Origin: Planctomycetaceae bacterium
Lineage (GTDB): Bacteria > Planctomycetota > Phycisphaerae > SM23-33
Direction of reading: 5' to 3'
DNA: 64,000 nt
Assembly (NCBI GenBank): GCA_039680605.1
Contig: JBDKTA010000021.1
Coordinates: 60,818 to 124,817 of the forward strand
Shown here: one piece after another, positions 16,991 through 25,514 of the stretch
Layout: every line of letters starts with the position of its first letter
Position numbering within the stretch: position 1 is the stretch's first letter
Made by a program: the position numbers and the translations under genes
The notes under the pieces: model-generated
The model's input: only the letters and a program-made list of their open reading frames with translations
Told to the model about the DNA's origin: nothing
The model's database searches: none

Positions 16991-19394
16991 ATCGCACCTT
17001 GGGCGCCGCGGGTTTAGCCGGGGGCAGCGGCGCAGAGCCTGCGGGCCTGGCGGCCTCGTTCAGCGGGGCCGTCGGGGGCACGACGGGCTCGGCCATTCCT
17101 CGCATGTGGTCCTGGAAGGCGCCGCCCTGGACGGCGTTAGGCAGGATCTTGGTGTTCTTGATTTCGGTGTCGGTGATGGCGTCGAGGTCCTGGGTCTGCT
17201 GGGCCACGTGCGGGGTCAGGAAGATCAGCAGTTCGGTCTTGCTCTTCCTTTCGATGGTCCGGCGGAAGAGCACGCCCAGGCCGGGAATATCGCCCAGCCA
17301 GGGCACCTTCTGCACGCTCTTGAACTTGCGGTCTTCCATCAGCCCGCCGATGACGATGGTTTGCCCGCTTTGGACGGCCACGCGGCTCTGGGCGGCGCGC
17401 TTGGAGATCGTCGGGGCGCGAACGGTGTCGGAGATCGGCACGGTCGAGTCCGTCAGCGTTGAAATCTCCGGATACACGTCCAGCGTCACCAGCCCCTGCG
17501 GGTTGATGTGCGGCGTGACATTGAGAATGATGCCGATGTCGTCGTACTCGACGGTGTTGATCGTCTGGCCGGTGTCGGTGATGCGCGTGTTGGTGATGAA
17601 GGGCACCTCCTGCCCGACCATGATGGCGGCCTGCTGATTGTCGCCGGTGAGGATGTACGGGCGCGAGAGCACGTCGAGCTTGTCGACGCCGGCGATGGCG
17701 CGGATTGTCGCGAGGATATTCTGCTCGTTGAGCTTGAACATGAAGCCGGTGGTCTCGGCGGCAATCTTGAAGTCGGTTCCGGCCGAGAAGCCCTTGCCCG
17801 AGGCGCGCAGGTTCATGCCCGAGAACTCCACGCCCAGGTCCAGCGAATTTTCGTGCGTCACTTCGGCGATCAGCACCTTGATGAGCACCTGCGGCACGGC
17901 GTGATCGAGGTTGGCGATGATCTCTCGCACGCGGTCGAAATTCTTCGACGAAGTCGTCACCAGCAGCGAGTTGGTGTCTGCCTCGGCGACAATGAACACC
18001 TGCCCGATGAGGTCGGAGGCGGCCGTGCCCGTCTGGCCGCTGCGCTGGGCCCCGCGTGCGCCGCCGCCGCGCTGGGTGCTCTGCTGCTGTTGCTGGCGGG
18101 TGAAGCTTCCGGGCATCATGCTCTGGTTCTGGCCGGTCCCGCCCGAGCGGGCGGAACTGCCCGTGCGCCCGCTGCCGCCGGTTCTCCCGCTATTGCTCAT
18201 GCGGTTGGTGAAGGCGCCCGTGCCGGTGTTGCCGCCGTAGATTCGCCCGGCGCTGGTCGTGCCGGAGGCGCCGGTGGCGCCGAAGATGCTGTTGAGCACC
18301 GGTTCGAGCGTCGTCGCCCGGGCGTTCTTAAGGCGGTAGACGAACACGTCCTGTTCGAGGGAAGGATTCGAGTCGAGTTCCGTCACCACGCCCTCGATCA
18401 CCTTGAGGATCTCCGGCGAGGCGCTGACGACCAGCGTGTTGGTGCGGTCGTCGGCCGAGGCGGTCACCTTCACGCCGCGCTTGTCGGCGCTGGAGTCCGC
18501 CGCCGGCGCGCCCGGCATCACAAATGCCCGCCGCCCGCGCATCATCGCCGCCAGCGGGTTCTGGCCGCCCTGGGGCTGGTCTTCCTTGAAAATCTCCCCG
18601 ATGAGTTTGGCCGCGGCGGTGGCGTTGGCGTACTTGAGCTGGAAGACCTTCACCTGGGCCACTTCGGACATATGCACGTCGATGGCGCGGATGATCTCGA
18701 CGATGCGTTTCACCGTCGCCTCGGTGCCGGTGATGATGATCGTGTTGCTGGAGGCATTGCTCGTCACGTCGGCCGTGGTGGGGATCAGCGCCGCCAGGTC
18801 GGCCTTGAGCTTGACGGCGTCGGCGTAGCGGATCGGGATGACCTGCGTGATGATGCGGTCGGTGGGTTGGATCACGCTGGGGTCGTTGCCCGAGCGGACG
18901 GGCACCATCTCCTTCTTGGCCTGCTCGAGGGTGACGATCTTGAGCATGCGTCCCTGGCGGATGGCGGCGAAGCCCTTTTCCTTCAGGACGGTGTCTAACA
19001 GCGAGACCGCCTCGTCGACCTGGATGTCGCGGCGGCTCATCACCGTGATGCGCCCGCTGATGGGCGCGTCCTGGACGATGACCAGTCCGGCGGCTTCGGA
19101 GAGATACTCCAGCACCGTCCGCACGGAAGCGTCGCGGAAGTTCAGCGACAGGGGCCCCTGCCCCGCCGTCGGTCGCGAGGCGGGGCGCGAGACTGCCATC
19201 TGCGTGCTCTGGGTCTGCGCGGCGGCCGCTTGCGTCGTCGCCACCGGCTGCGACTGGGCGGGCGCCTCAACCGCGGGCACGTCCACGGGCGAATCCTGTC
19301 CCCGCGCCGCCGGCGCCGCGGCCAGCAGTGCGCAGATCGTCACCGCGGCCAGGGCCGCACGAGTCACTGTACAATAGCGTGTTCGTATGTTCAT
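16974..19394 (-). CDS. gspD: type II secretion secretin GspD
   Basis: Outer-membrane secretin forming the exit channel, 806 residues with an N-terminal signal peptide. Periplasmic N-domains begin about residue 80 (LNFRDASVRTVLEYLSEAAG, an N0/STN type) and continue as repeated KH-like N1-N3 domains (NTIIITGTEATVKRIVEII and two more). Residues about 385-455 form a Gly/Ser/Thr/Arg/Gln-rich low-complexity stretch within the third N-domain. The secretin barrel follows from about 480 (VLIKVLIAEV, VPFITNTRI, VIGGLMEDR, LLIFLTPHV). The Pro/Ala-rich tail may bind the pilotin-like lipoprotein downstream. It is coupled to the upstream gspC-like gene. Confidence 0.95.
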   Translation of the reverse strand: MNIRTRYCTVTRAALAAVTICALLAAAPAARGQDSPVDVPAVEAPAQSQPVATTQAAAAQTQSTQMAVSRPASRPTAGQGPLSLNFRDASVRTVLEYLSEAAGLVIVQDAPISGRITVMSRRDIQVDEAVSLLDTVLKEKGFAAIRQGRMLKIVTLEQAKKEMVPVRSGNDPSVIQPTDRIITQVIPIRYADAVKLKADLAALIPTTADVTSNASSNTIIITGTEATVKRIVEIIRAIDVHMSEVAQVKVFQLKYANATAAAKLIGEIFKEDQPQGGQNPLAAMMRGRRAFVMPGAPAADSSADKRGVKVTASADDRTNTLVVSASPEILKVIEGVVTELDSNPSLEQDVFVYRLKNARATTLEPVLNSIFGATGASGTTSAGRIYGGNTGTGAFTNRMSNSGRTGGSGRTGSSARSGGTGQNQSMMPGSFTRQQQQQSTQRGGGARGAQRSGQTGTAASDLIGQVFIVAEADTNSLLVTTSSKNFDRVREIIANLDHAVPQVLIKVLIAEVTHENSLDLGVEFSGMNLRASGKGFSAGTDFKIAAETTGFMFKLNEQNILATIRAIAGVDKLDVLSRPYILTGDNQQAAIMVGQEVPFITNTRITDTGQTINTVEYDDIGIILNVTPHINPQGLVTLDVYPEISTLTDSTVPISDTVRAPTISKRAAQSRVAVQSGQTIVIGGLMEDRKFKSVQKVPWLGDIPGLGVLFRRTIERKSKTELLIFLTPHVAQQTQDLDAITDTEIKNTKILPNAVQGGAFQDHMRGMAEPVVPPTAPLNEAARPAGSAPLPPAKPAAPKVRYEPQR

Positions 19395-19969
19395 CGTTGG
19401 AGATCCTGTAAGCGGCGCAGCCGCAAGCGCTGGAGCACGTCGTTATCATTGGCCGAAGAGGGCGGGGCGGCGGGCGTAGCGGCCGGCGCCGAGGCGCTCT
19501 GTGTCGATGTCGATGCCTGCAACAGGACGGCGATGCCTTCGATATCTTCACCGATGGCGATGGTTCGCTCGCGCGCTCCGTTGCGGTACGTCACGCCGTC
19601 GAAGGAGATATCGGCGACCGTTCCATGCCCGATCGCCATCCCGGCCTGGACCCAGAGGGTCTGCCCGTCGAGGCTGTCCTCGAAGAAGGCGATGGGGCTT
19701 TCGCCCTGCAAGGCCACGCCCGTCAAAACCAGGTGCCGCTGGGGCGCCGGCGGGCTGATCTCGCGCGGCGGGGTATACGCCCGGGCCGCCACCGGCCTGC
19801 GGCTTCGGTCGCGCGAGAAGATATTGCGATCGACGATCAGGCGGTAGTCGTCGAGCGACCGCTTGGGCGGCGCCGACGGCGCCGAGGCGCTCTGCGTGGC
19901 GGGGCTCTGCCCCGTCGCCGGCAGCCACAGCGCCGCGGTCAACGCCAGGACGATCCATGGGCGAGCCAT
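19391..19969 (-). CDS. gspC: GspC-like inner-membrane component of type II secretion
   Basis: A 192-residue protein with an N-terminal hydrophobic segment that reads as signal or anchor (PWIVLALTAALWLP). The RNIFS motif about residue 48 begins the homology region typical of GspC/PulC and of PilP-like proteins, which links the inner-membrane platform to the secretin. The rest forms short beta strands (LTGVALQGESPIAFFED) and an Ala/Pro-rich stretch before a charged C-terminal helix. There is no PDZ domain, unlike enterobacterial GspC. Position directly before gspD, with overlapping ends, supports the role. Confidence 0.75.
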   Translation of the reverse strand: MARPWIVLALTAALWLPATGQSPATQSASAPSAPPKRSLDDYRLIVDRNIFSRDRSRRPVAARAYTPPREISPPAPQRHLVLTGVALQGESPIAFFEDSLDGQTLWVQAGMAIGHGTVADISFDGVTYRNGARERTIAIGEDIEGIAVLLQASTSTQSASAPAATPAAPPSSANDNDVLQRLRLRRLQDLQR

Positions 19970-20526
19970 TATCCACCTCCTGCGCGGGCCGGCGCGGGTT
20001 GGCCTTTGGGGGCGTACAGGGTCGAGAGGCGCATCTCGAAGTTCAGGTCATCCTGCCCTTCCTTGCGGCTGGCGATCTGCAACTTCACCACGCGGATGGG
20101 AATGCTGGCCGATTCGATCTGCCAGAGCAGTTGCGAGATGCCTCGCATCGTGCCGCTGTAGGAGGTCTGGAACTCGATCTCGCTGAAGCGTCCCTTGCCG
20201 GCGATGCGGACGGTCTGCACCTGCCCGCGTCCCAGACCGGCGTCCTGGGCCCACTTGCGCATGGCGTGAAGCACCTGCGCTTCGGCCTCGGCGGGGTCGG
20301 TCTTGAGATTGGTGCGTTTCATCTGCTCGAGCGTGGCGGCGCTGCGGTCTCGCTGGGCCATGAGGAGCTGCCCCTCGAGCGATTCGGCAGCGCAGTTCGC
20401 CTTGGCCGCGGCGGTGGCGGCGCGGGCATCGAGCAGCGGCGAGACGATCAGCCAGTTGGCCAGCAGCGCGCCGGTCACGACGATCGTGGCAATCAGGATA
20501 TACCGCTCGCGTCTGGAAAGAACCAT
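19969..20526 (-). CDS. gspM: GspM/PilO-like inner-membrane assembly protein
   Basis: A 185-residue bitopic protein. Start at 20526 (MVLSRRERYIL) overlaps the gspL stop. One transmembrane helix (YILIATIVVTGALLANWLIV) is followed by a coiled-coil stretch and a ferredoxin-like C-terminal domain (GQDDLNFEMRLSTLYAP), as in PilO and GspM. In secretion systems this subunit pairs with GspL to form the platform connecting the ATPase to the periplasm. Family membership rests on topology and gene order; sequence motifs in this family are weak. Confidence 0.75.
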   Translation of the reverse strand: MVLSRRERYILIATIVVTGALLANWLIVSPLLDARAATAAAKANCAAESLEGQLLMAQRDRSAATLEQMKRTNLKTDPAEAEAQVLHAMRKWAQDAGLGRGQVQTVRIAGKGRFSEIEFQTSYSGTMRGISQLLWQIESASIPIRVVKLQIASRKEGQDDLNFEMRLSTLYAPKGQPAPARAGGG

Positions 20527-21920
20527 CAGTCGACTCCCGCGGCATTGAGTTTGAACGAGAAGGTCACCGCCGGCGAGGCCGACCCGCTGTTGCGCACGTA
20601 GAGCGTCTCGATGTTGCTGAGTTTGCGGTTGGCCTTGAGGCGGTCGAGCACGTCCAGCACCGCCGCCTCGGTGAGCGACTTGCCCGTCACGGTGACCTGG
20701 CGGTCCTCGCGAATCTCCAGGCTCGTCGCCCAGATGCGCCCTTCGCTGGGAAAGGCCCGCGTCACCTCGCGCATCGGGCCCAGGCAACCGGCTCGGGTGT
20801 CGAACCACTGGCGCGCCGAGCGGATATCGGCGTTGAAGATCTTCGCCTCGTCCCGCGCGGGTTTGCTGTCGGCCAGTTCCTTCACCATCGTGGTCACCGC
20901 ATGCTGCTCGCTGCGCCAATCCACGAACAGAAATATCCCGATCGCCAGCAGCGCCGCGGCCACCACGCCGCCCAGCAGCGCCCGCGGACCCACGCGCGCC
21001 CTGGCAGGCTCGGACAGGCGCGAGTGCAGAAAGTCGATCTCGGGCCCCTCGCCTGCGCGGGCCAAAGCCGCGGGGGCGGCCAGCGCCGCGTCGCTGGGAA
21101 TGTCCGGACCCGAAAGCCCCAGGTCCGACGCCAGGGTGCAGAACCGCACCGGCAGATGCAGCGCCTCCGCCGCGGCCGACAGCGGCGCGTGGCCGACGCC
21201 GGCGCAGTCCCAGACCAGCAGCTCGGGCGGCTCAGTGCCCGACGCGCCCAGCAGAGGCAGCAACCGCCGCAGGTGACCGTCGAGAGTCGCCCCCGAGGCG
21301 GCGTCTTGCAGCCGCACCGGCAGGTGACGCACCAGGCGCAGGCTCTGACCGCTGATGACGACGGCCTCAATGCCCGTCGCCAGCACGCACAACACGATGC
21401 GCCCGCCGGGACCGGCCGGGCCGCACGATCGGGCCAGGGCGACAGACGACGAGGTGACCGCCAAGACCTCCAGCCCCGCCGCCGCGGCAAGAGCTTGCAC
21501 CTGGTCGACGATCTCCCGCGCGGCGGCGGCGATCAGCACGCTTTGCCCGCCGCCGGGGACGCTGCGGGCGCTGTAGTCGAACGCCAACTCGGCGTTGTCA
21601 GAGGCGAAATCCCGCTCGACGGCCAGCGACACGATTCCCCGCAGCGACTGCTCATCGGCCGGGGGCAGCAGCTTCTCGCGGCAGACGATCCAGGAGGCCG
21701 CAAGCCCCACCACGCAGCGCGACGCGCCCAGCCCGCCGCGGCGCAAGGCCGCCTTGAGCTCGCGCCCGAGGCGCTGCGGATCGTTGAGGTTGATCTCGGC
21801 GTTGAAGCTCACCGCCACGCTGCGCAGGGCGGTCTTGGCGCCGTTGGCGGTCACCTCGACGGCCGTAATGCGCTGCTCGTTGACGACCAGGGCAAGATGT
21901 CTGCCTCGGCTGAACATCAC
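20526..21920 (-). CDS. gspL: GspL-like PilM-PilN fusion, type II secretion platform
   Basis: A 464-residue protein. The N-terminal 300 residues are a PilM-like actin-fold cytoplasmic domain (LALVVNEQRITAVEV, LRGIVSLAVERDFA, VLIAAAAREIVDQV). A single membrane helix follows (LLGGVVAAALLAIGIFLFVD) and then a PilN-type periplasmic domain ending in VTFSFKLNAAG. In GspL proteins this couples the cytoplasmic ATPase GspE to GspM. The four-base overlaps with gspK and gspM are typical of this operon. The GspE-interacting role is inferred from the family. Confidence 0.82.
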   Translation of the reverse strand: MMFSRGRHLALVVNEQRITAVEVTANGAKTALRSVAVSFNAEINLNDPQRLGRELKAALRRGGLGASRCVVGLAASWIVCREKLLPPADEQSLRGIVSLAVERDFASDNAELAFDYSARSVPGGGQSVLIAAAAREIVDQVQALAAAAGLEVLAVTSSSVALARSCGPAGPGGRIVLCVLATGIEAVVISGQSLRLVRHLPVRLQDAASGATLDGHLRRLLPLLGASGTEPPELLVWDCAGVGHAPLSAAAEALHLPVRFCTLASDLGLSGPDIPSDAALAAPAALARAGEGPEIDFLHSRLSEPARARVGPRALLGGVVAAALLAIGIFLFVDWRSEQHAVTTMVKELADSKPARDEAKIFNADIRSARQWFDTRAGCLGPMREVTRAFPSEGRIWATSLEIREDRQVTVTGKSLTEAAVLDVLDRLKANRKLSNIETLYVRNSGSASPAVTFSFKLNAAGVD

Positions 21921-23422
21921 TTGGGTGTCTCCTGTATGACGGTCCGCGCCGCGGTCAGGTCATCGAGTGAGCCGCCGCCGCGCAGGTGCGCGAGGGTCTC
22001 GCTCGCCAGCGGCCAGCCCAGGTGCGTCAGGTCCTGGCGGTAGATCACGCGCGGCGGGCTGGCGGCGGCGTCGACGACGATCCGGCAGCGGCGCGGGCTG
22101 CGCCCGTCGGCGGCGACGCTGACGATGTCGGCGGAAAAGCAATACGTCCGCACAGTGATCAGGGCCCCGATGGCCCGGGCCTTGGCCGGCGTCAGCACCT
22201 GCGCGACCCAGGCGATGGTCTGCAGGGCCTCGCCGCCTTCGAGCCGCTTGGCCACCAAGGCCGCGGCGTCATTGTCGTCGAGCCCGGGCAGGCACGCCAG
22301 TACCTGTCGCGGCGCGGTGTTGACGTTGATCAGCCCCTGCAGCGGCGTCGCCGGGTCGCTGGTCGTCACACCGTCGGCAATGGCGGCGAACTCTTCGATC
22401 TTCAACCCGGCGCGAATGTAGAAGTCCAGGACGTTGTCGAACGGTCGGCCGCTGTACGTGCGGATGAGCACGTCGGTGGCGCGGCTGGCGTCGAGGCCCT
22501 TGGTGACGGCGTTGCGGAGCGTATCGCCGCCGGCGGTGTTGATGTTGACGCGCGCCTTGGCGTCGGAGGCGCTGTTGCTCTCGCGGCTGTAGACGGTCAC
22601 CATCGACAGCAGCCCGCGGCGGAGCTGTCCGTCGCGGTTGTCCGCCGGCAGGGAGGCGTCGCCGTCGTCTTCATAGAGGTCGAGCAAACCGTTGCGGTTG
22701 CGATCTTCTCCCAGCAGCAGGTCCTCGGTAGCGCCGCAGACCAGGAACAGTTCCTCGATGGTCTCCAGCGGGGCGTTCTTGCACTGGTAGGGGTCCTTCT
22801 GCGTGAGGTAGTATTCGCTCTCGGCGCCGTTGGGCGTCACGTTGCTGTCGCCGTCGCGCCAGTCGACGATAGCCGCGGCCAGTTCGTCGGTCATCTCCGG
22901 CAGCTTGATGAGCATGGCGACGGTTGCGGTGTTGAGATTGAGCTTGGCGCACTCGTCGGCGATCCCGAAGGCCCTCTGGCGGTCGTTCTCGAAGTCGGGG
23001 CGGATGATCCAGAACATTCCCTGCCCGAGGCGCACGGCCTCGCAGGGCACCTCCGCCTCTTCGGGCATTTTGCCCTTGAGCGAATCGACTGCCGAAAGCA
23101 CGTACTGGATGGCCCCGGCCTCGACGGCTTGGGCCTGCGCGGCGGAATACTCGTTGCCCGAGCAGACCAGTTCGACGCGCATCGAGTGGCACATCACCAT
23201 GGCCATTGCGGCCAGCACGATCATGATCCACATCGTCACGATGAGGATGGCCCCGCGGCGGCAGGAGACTGGGTGCCGTGGCGCGAAGGGCCCAAGGCCC
23301 GCAGAGCCACGATCTCCGACCGCCGAGAGTACAGGTGCATGCGGGATCGCGCGAAGTCGTGGCTGTCGGGCTTTGCCCTCCCGCCACGGCACCCGGTGCG
23401 TCTGTGCCTGCATGGCGTTCAT
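21917..23422 (-). CDS. gspK: GspK-type minor pseudopilin with an unusually long leader
   Basis: A 501-residue protein. The prepilin cleavage site and hydrophobic spine are RRGAILIVTMWIMIVLAAM, located only about residue 55. A large globular domain with repeated helix-hairpin-helix-like segments (KLNLNTATVAMLIKLPEM, GLINVNTAPRQVLACLPG) is the hallmark of GspK, which caps the pseudopilus tip with GspI and GspJ. The start at 23422 overlaps the gspJ stop (ATGA). The long leader is odd: most of it is encoded by a palindromic repeat (arms GGGTGCCGTGGCG and CGCCACGGCACCC). It should be removed by the prepilin peptidase. Confidence 0.9.
   Translation of the reverse strand: MNAMQAQTHRVPWREGKARQPRLRAIPHAPVLSAVGDRGSAGLGPFAPRHPVSCRRGAILIVTMWIMIVLAAMAMVMCHSMRVELVCSGNEYSAAQAQAVEAGAIQYVLSAVDSLKGKMPEEAEVPCEAVRLGQGMFWIIRPDFENDRQRAFGIADECAKLNLNTATVAMLIKLPEMTDELAAAIVDWRDGDSNVTPNGAESEYYLTQKDPYQCKNAPLETIEELFLVCGATEDLLLGEDRNRNGLLDLYEDDGDASLPADNRDGQLRRGLLSMVTVYSRESNSASDAKARVNINTAGGDTLRNAVTKGLDASRATDVLIRTYSGRPFDNVLDFYIRAGLKIEEFAAIADGVTTSDPATPLQGLINVNTAPRQVLACLPGLDDNDAAALVAKRLEGGEALQTIAWVAQVLTPAKARAIGALITVRTYCFSADIVSVAADGRSPRRCRIVVDAAASPPRVIYRQDLTHLGWPLASETLAHLRGGGSLDDLTAARTVIQETPK
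23266..23402. repeat. palindromic repeat inside the gspK leader coding region
   Basis: Arms GGGTGCCGTGGCGCG and CGCCACGGCACCC flank about 100 bp that also holds GGGCCCAAGGCCC. It is fully in frame with gspK and lies entirely before the prepilin cleavage site. Confidence 0.65.
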
Positions 23423-24099
23423 GGGGCGCCTCCCGAGGCCGCGGCGAGGGGCTGCTCCCGCCCGCAGGGCAGCAGCACCGTGCGCGTGAGGCGGCGGGTG
23501 GGATCCGTCTGAGCGCCTTCAAGCTCCAGCGTGATTTCGACGGCCTTGGGCAGCAGGTTGCCCATCTCGCTCGAGACCCAGCTCGTCTGCCAGGCCGCTC
23601 CGTCATGGTACCGCAGCAGCAGCGACTTGACCTCGCGGCAGATCACTTCTTCCCGGGGCAGGACCTCCGTTTCAGCCAGCAGGTTCGTCGTGATGTATCG
23701 GGTGAGGACGGCCGAACTGCTTCCGGGGGGGAGGTCGCAGGCATATTCGATCTTCTTGACGTCGCCGATGCCGGGGGCGGGCGCGATGTCCGTCGCGGCG
23801 GCGTAGAACGTCACGCTGTCCAGGCCCGACGAGATGATACCCTCGCTGTCGCCGGCGCCCGTGAAGGACTCCGCCAGGCGCCCGTCGGGCACGCGGGCCG
23901 ACTGCAGATCTGCCACGATCAGGTCCATCGCGGCGGTCAGCTTGCGGATGGTCTGCGTGGCGCCCTCGGCGCTGCGGCGGGCCTTGAGGGCGACGCCCAG
24001 GCAAGTAAACAGCGCCGCGGCCACGAGGATCGTCAGCGTCGAAGCGGCCATCAGCTCCAGCAGCGTGAAGCCCGATCTGTCGCGCCGGGCGGCGGTCAT
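23419..24099 (-). CDS. gspJ: GspJ minor pseudopilin
   Basis: A 226-residue protein with a type IV prepilin leader (MTAARRDRSG) and spine (FTLLELMAASTLTILVAAAL) containing the conserved glutamate at +5. The C-terminal domain is beta-rich and includes VTFYAAATD and two cysteines, consistent with the GspJ fold that caps the pseudopilus with GspI and GspK. Start at 24099 overlaps gspI by four bases; the end overlaps gspK. Subunit identity among the minor pseudopilins is assigned by gene order (G-H-I-J-K) and size. Confidence 0.85.
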   Translation of the reverse strand: MTAARRDRSGFTLLELMAASTLTILVAAALFTCLGVALKARRSAEGATQTIRKLTAAMDLIVADLQSARVPDGRLAESFTGAGDSEGIISSGLDSVTFYAAATDIAPAPGIGDVKKIEYACDLPPGSSSAVLTRYITTNLLAETEVLPREEVICREVKSLLLRYHDGAAWQTSWVSSEMGNLLPKAVEITLELEGAQTDPTRRLTRTVLLPCGREQPLAAASGGAP

Positions 24100-24581
24100 G
24101 GCGTCTCCCCCGTTTCGGCGCTGTCCGTCGTTTCGGCGGTCTTCACCAGCGTCGAGAGCGTGATGCTGCGCGGGCGCGACGCGGTAGTCCACGTGACAGT
24201 CACATCCAGTTGCCGCAGCGTGCCATCCCAGTCCTGCAGTTGCCCCTGCCAGCGGTAGTCCGGCCGGTCGGGGGCGAAGTCGCCGGCCATCGTCGGCTGC
24301 TGCCACTGGTTCTCGGCGAGCAGTTGGGCCATCTTGTCCTGCGCCAGGGCGGTGGCGACCGCCTGCTCGCGGGCGATTCCACCGGCAGACAGGGCGGTGT
24401 TGATGCCCATCACCACCGCCGGCAGCATCACCGCCAGCAGGGCGATCGTCGTGAGCAGTTCGACCAGCGTGAAGCCCGGGGCGTAGCGAGTCGTGGCGGT
24501 CGGCCTGAAGGCCTCCCGCCATGGCACCGGCACGGCGGATCTCACATTCGAGATCCCGAGTTGCAGATGTGCCGCCGTCAT
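24096..24581 (-). CDS. gspI: GspI minor pseudopilin with repeat-encoded leader
   Basis: A 161-residue protein. The cleavage site and spine are GFTLVELLTTIALLAVML, preceded by an atypically long leader of about 35 residues. Part of that leader (PVPWREAFRP) comes from a family A-like palindrome containing GCCATGGCGG. The body has the GspI pattern (ALAQDKMAQLLAENQWQQP, then a beta-sheet end). Start at 24581 overlaps the gspH stop. Its expected role is initiation of pseudopilus assembly with GspJ and GspK. Confidence 0.83.
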   Translation of the reverse strand: MTAAHLQLGISNVRSAVPVPWREAFRPTATTRYAPGFTLVELLTTIALLAVMLPAVVMGINTALSAGGIAREQAVATALAQDKMAQLLAENQWQQPTMAGDFAPDRPDYRWQGQLQDWDGTLRQLDVTVTWTTASRPRSITLSTLVKTAETTDSAETGETP

Positions 24582-25093
24582 TGCGCCCCCTCCGCCGGTG
24601 TGACAACATAAAAACCTTCCGTCGGCGAGTCGCACGTCACCAGGTACAACTCGCCCCCGCGGCCGAGGACTTCGATCGTCTCCACCGCGGACCGGCCGCT
24701 GGGCTGGAACTCGACGTAGCTCGCCCCATCGGGTCGCGCGGCCCCGCTGCCGCGAAAGCGGATCGTCACGCCATCAGAGGTGGCGATTCGCGCGCCGGGG
24801 TCGCTTTGAGCCTCGACGAACGTGCCGTTTTCGGCAGCGCTGAGCCAGAACTCGCCGGCGGTGCTATCGACATTCACCCGGCACGGTCGCCCGGCGGCGA
24901 TGGCTTGGCTGCGGGCATATTTCGTCAGCGACAGAAGCTGCGAAGCCGTGTCGGCGGCGCTGCGCGAGGCGGCGAATCCGCGCATGGACGGGGCGACCGC
25001 GCCGAGCACGATCGCGATCATCGCCAGCACCAGCACCAGCTCGATCAGGGTAAATGCCCTGACAAGAGCCCTAGTTGGCCGTCCAGTTTCCAA
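24578..25093 (-). CDS. gspH: GspH minor pseudopilin
   Basis: About 171 residues with prepilin spine AFTLIELVLVLAMIAIVLGA preceded by a short basic leader. The start is uncertain: no ATG is available, and a TTG at 25093 (overlapping the gspG end by 23 nt) or another at 25144 are both possible. The globular part (RVNVDSTAGEFWLSAAENG, SYVEFQPSGRS) matches the GspH/FimT beta fold. It should join the pseudopilus next to the major pilin GspG. Confidence 0.82.
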   Translation of the reverse strand: METGRPTRALVRAFTLIELVLVLAMIAIVLGAVAPSMRGFAASRSAADTASQLLSLTKYARSQAIAAGRPCRVNVDSTAGEFWLSAAENGTFVEAQSDPGARIATSDGVTIRFRGSGAARPDGASYVEFQPSGRSAVETIEVLGRGGELYLVTCDSPTEGFYVVTPAEGAQ

Positions 25094-25505
25094 TATCGTC
25101 CGCCGTGTCAGGCTGCATGTCGGGCCCGCAGGAGAAGACGTCAAAATCCAGCCCGTGAGTGCTGGGGTTGCGGTATTCGTAGACCACGCCCCAGGGATCT
25201 ATCGGGACTGCGTTGGCGTCAAGACACTTGACCCAACCGTTAAGGTTGCCCGGTTGCTGCACCAGAGCGAGCAGCCCCTCCTGCTGGCTGGGCAGTCTGC
25301 CGCAGTTGATTTCGAACGTCTTCAACCCCGTCTTGATGCTGCCGATGGTCGTCTTGGCGGCAGCGATCTGGCCTTTCTGCGTCTGGCCGACAAACCGCGG
25401 GACGACGACGGCCGCCAGCAGTCCCAGGATCACCAGCACCAGCATCAGCTCGATCAGCGTGAAGGCCCTGCCCTGCAGCGTGCGTCTCTGTCTGTGCGTA
25501 TGCAT
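25071..25505 (-). CDS. gspG: GspG major pseudopilin
   Basis: Main subunit of the type II secretion pseudopilus, 144 residues. The leader MHTHRQRRTLQGRA is followed by FTLIELMLVLVILGLLAAVV, then VPRFVGQTQKGQIAAAKT, an almost canonical GspG sequence. The C-terminal domain keeps the loop region with DPWGVVYEYRNP and FDVFSCGPD, which binds calcium in characterised GspG proteins. Start ATG at 25505, a few bases after gspF. Confidence 0.95.
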   Translation of the reverse strand: MHTHRQRRTLQGRAFTLIELMLVLVILGLLAAVVVPRFVGQTQKGQIAAAKTTIGSIKTGLKTFEINCGRLPSQQEGLLALVQQPGNLNGWVKCLDANAVPIDPWGVVYEYRNPSTHGLDFDVFSCGPDMQPDTADDIGNWTAN

Positions 25506-25514
25506 CTCATATCC

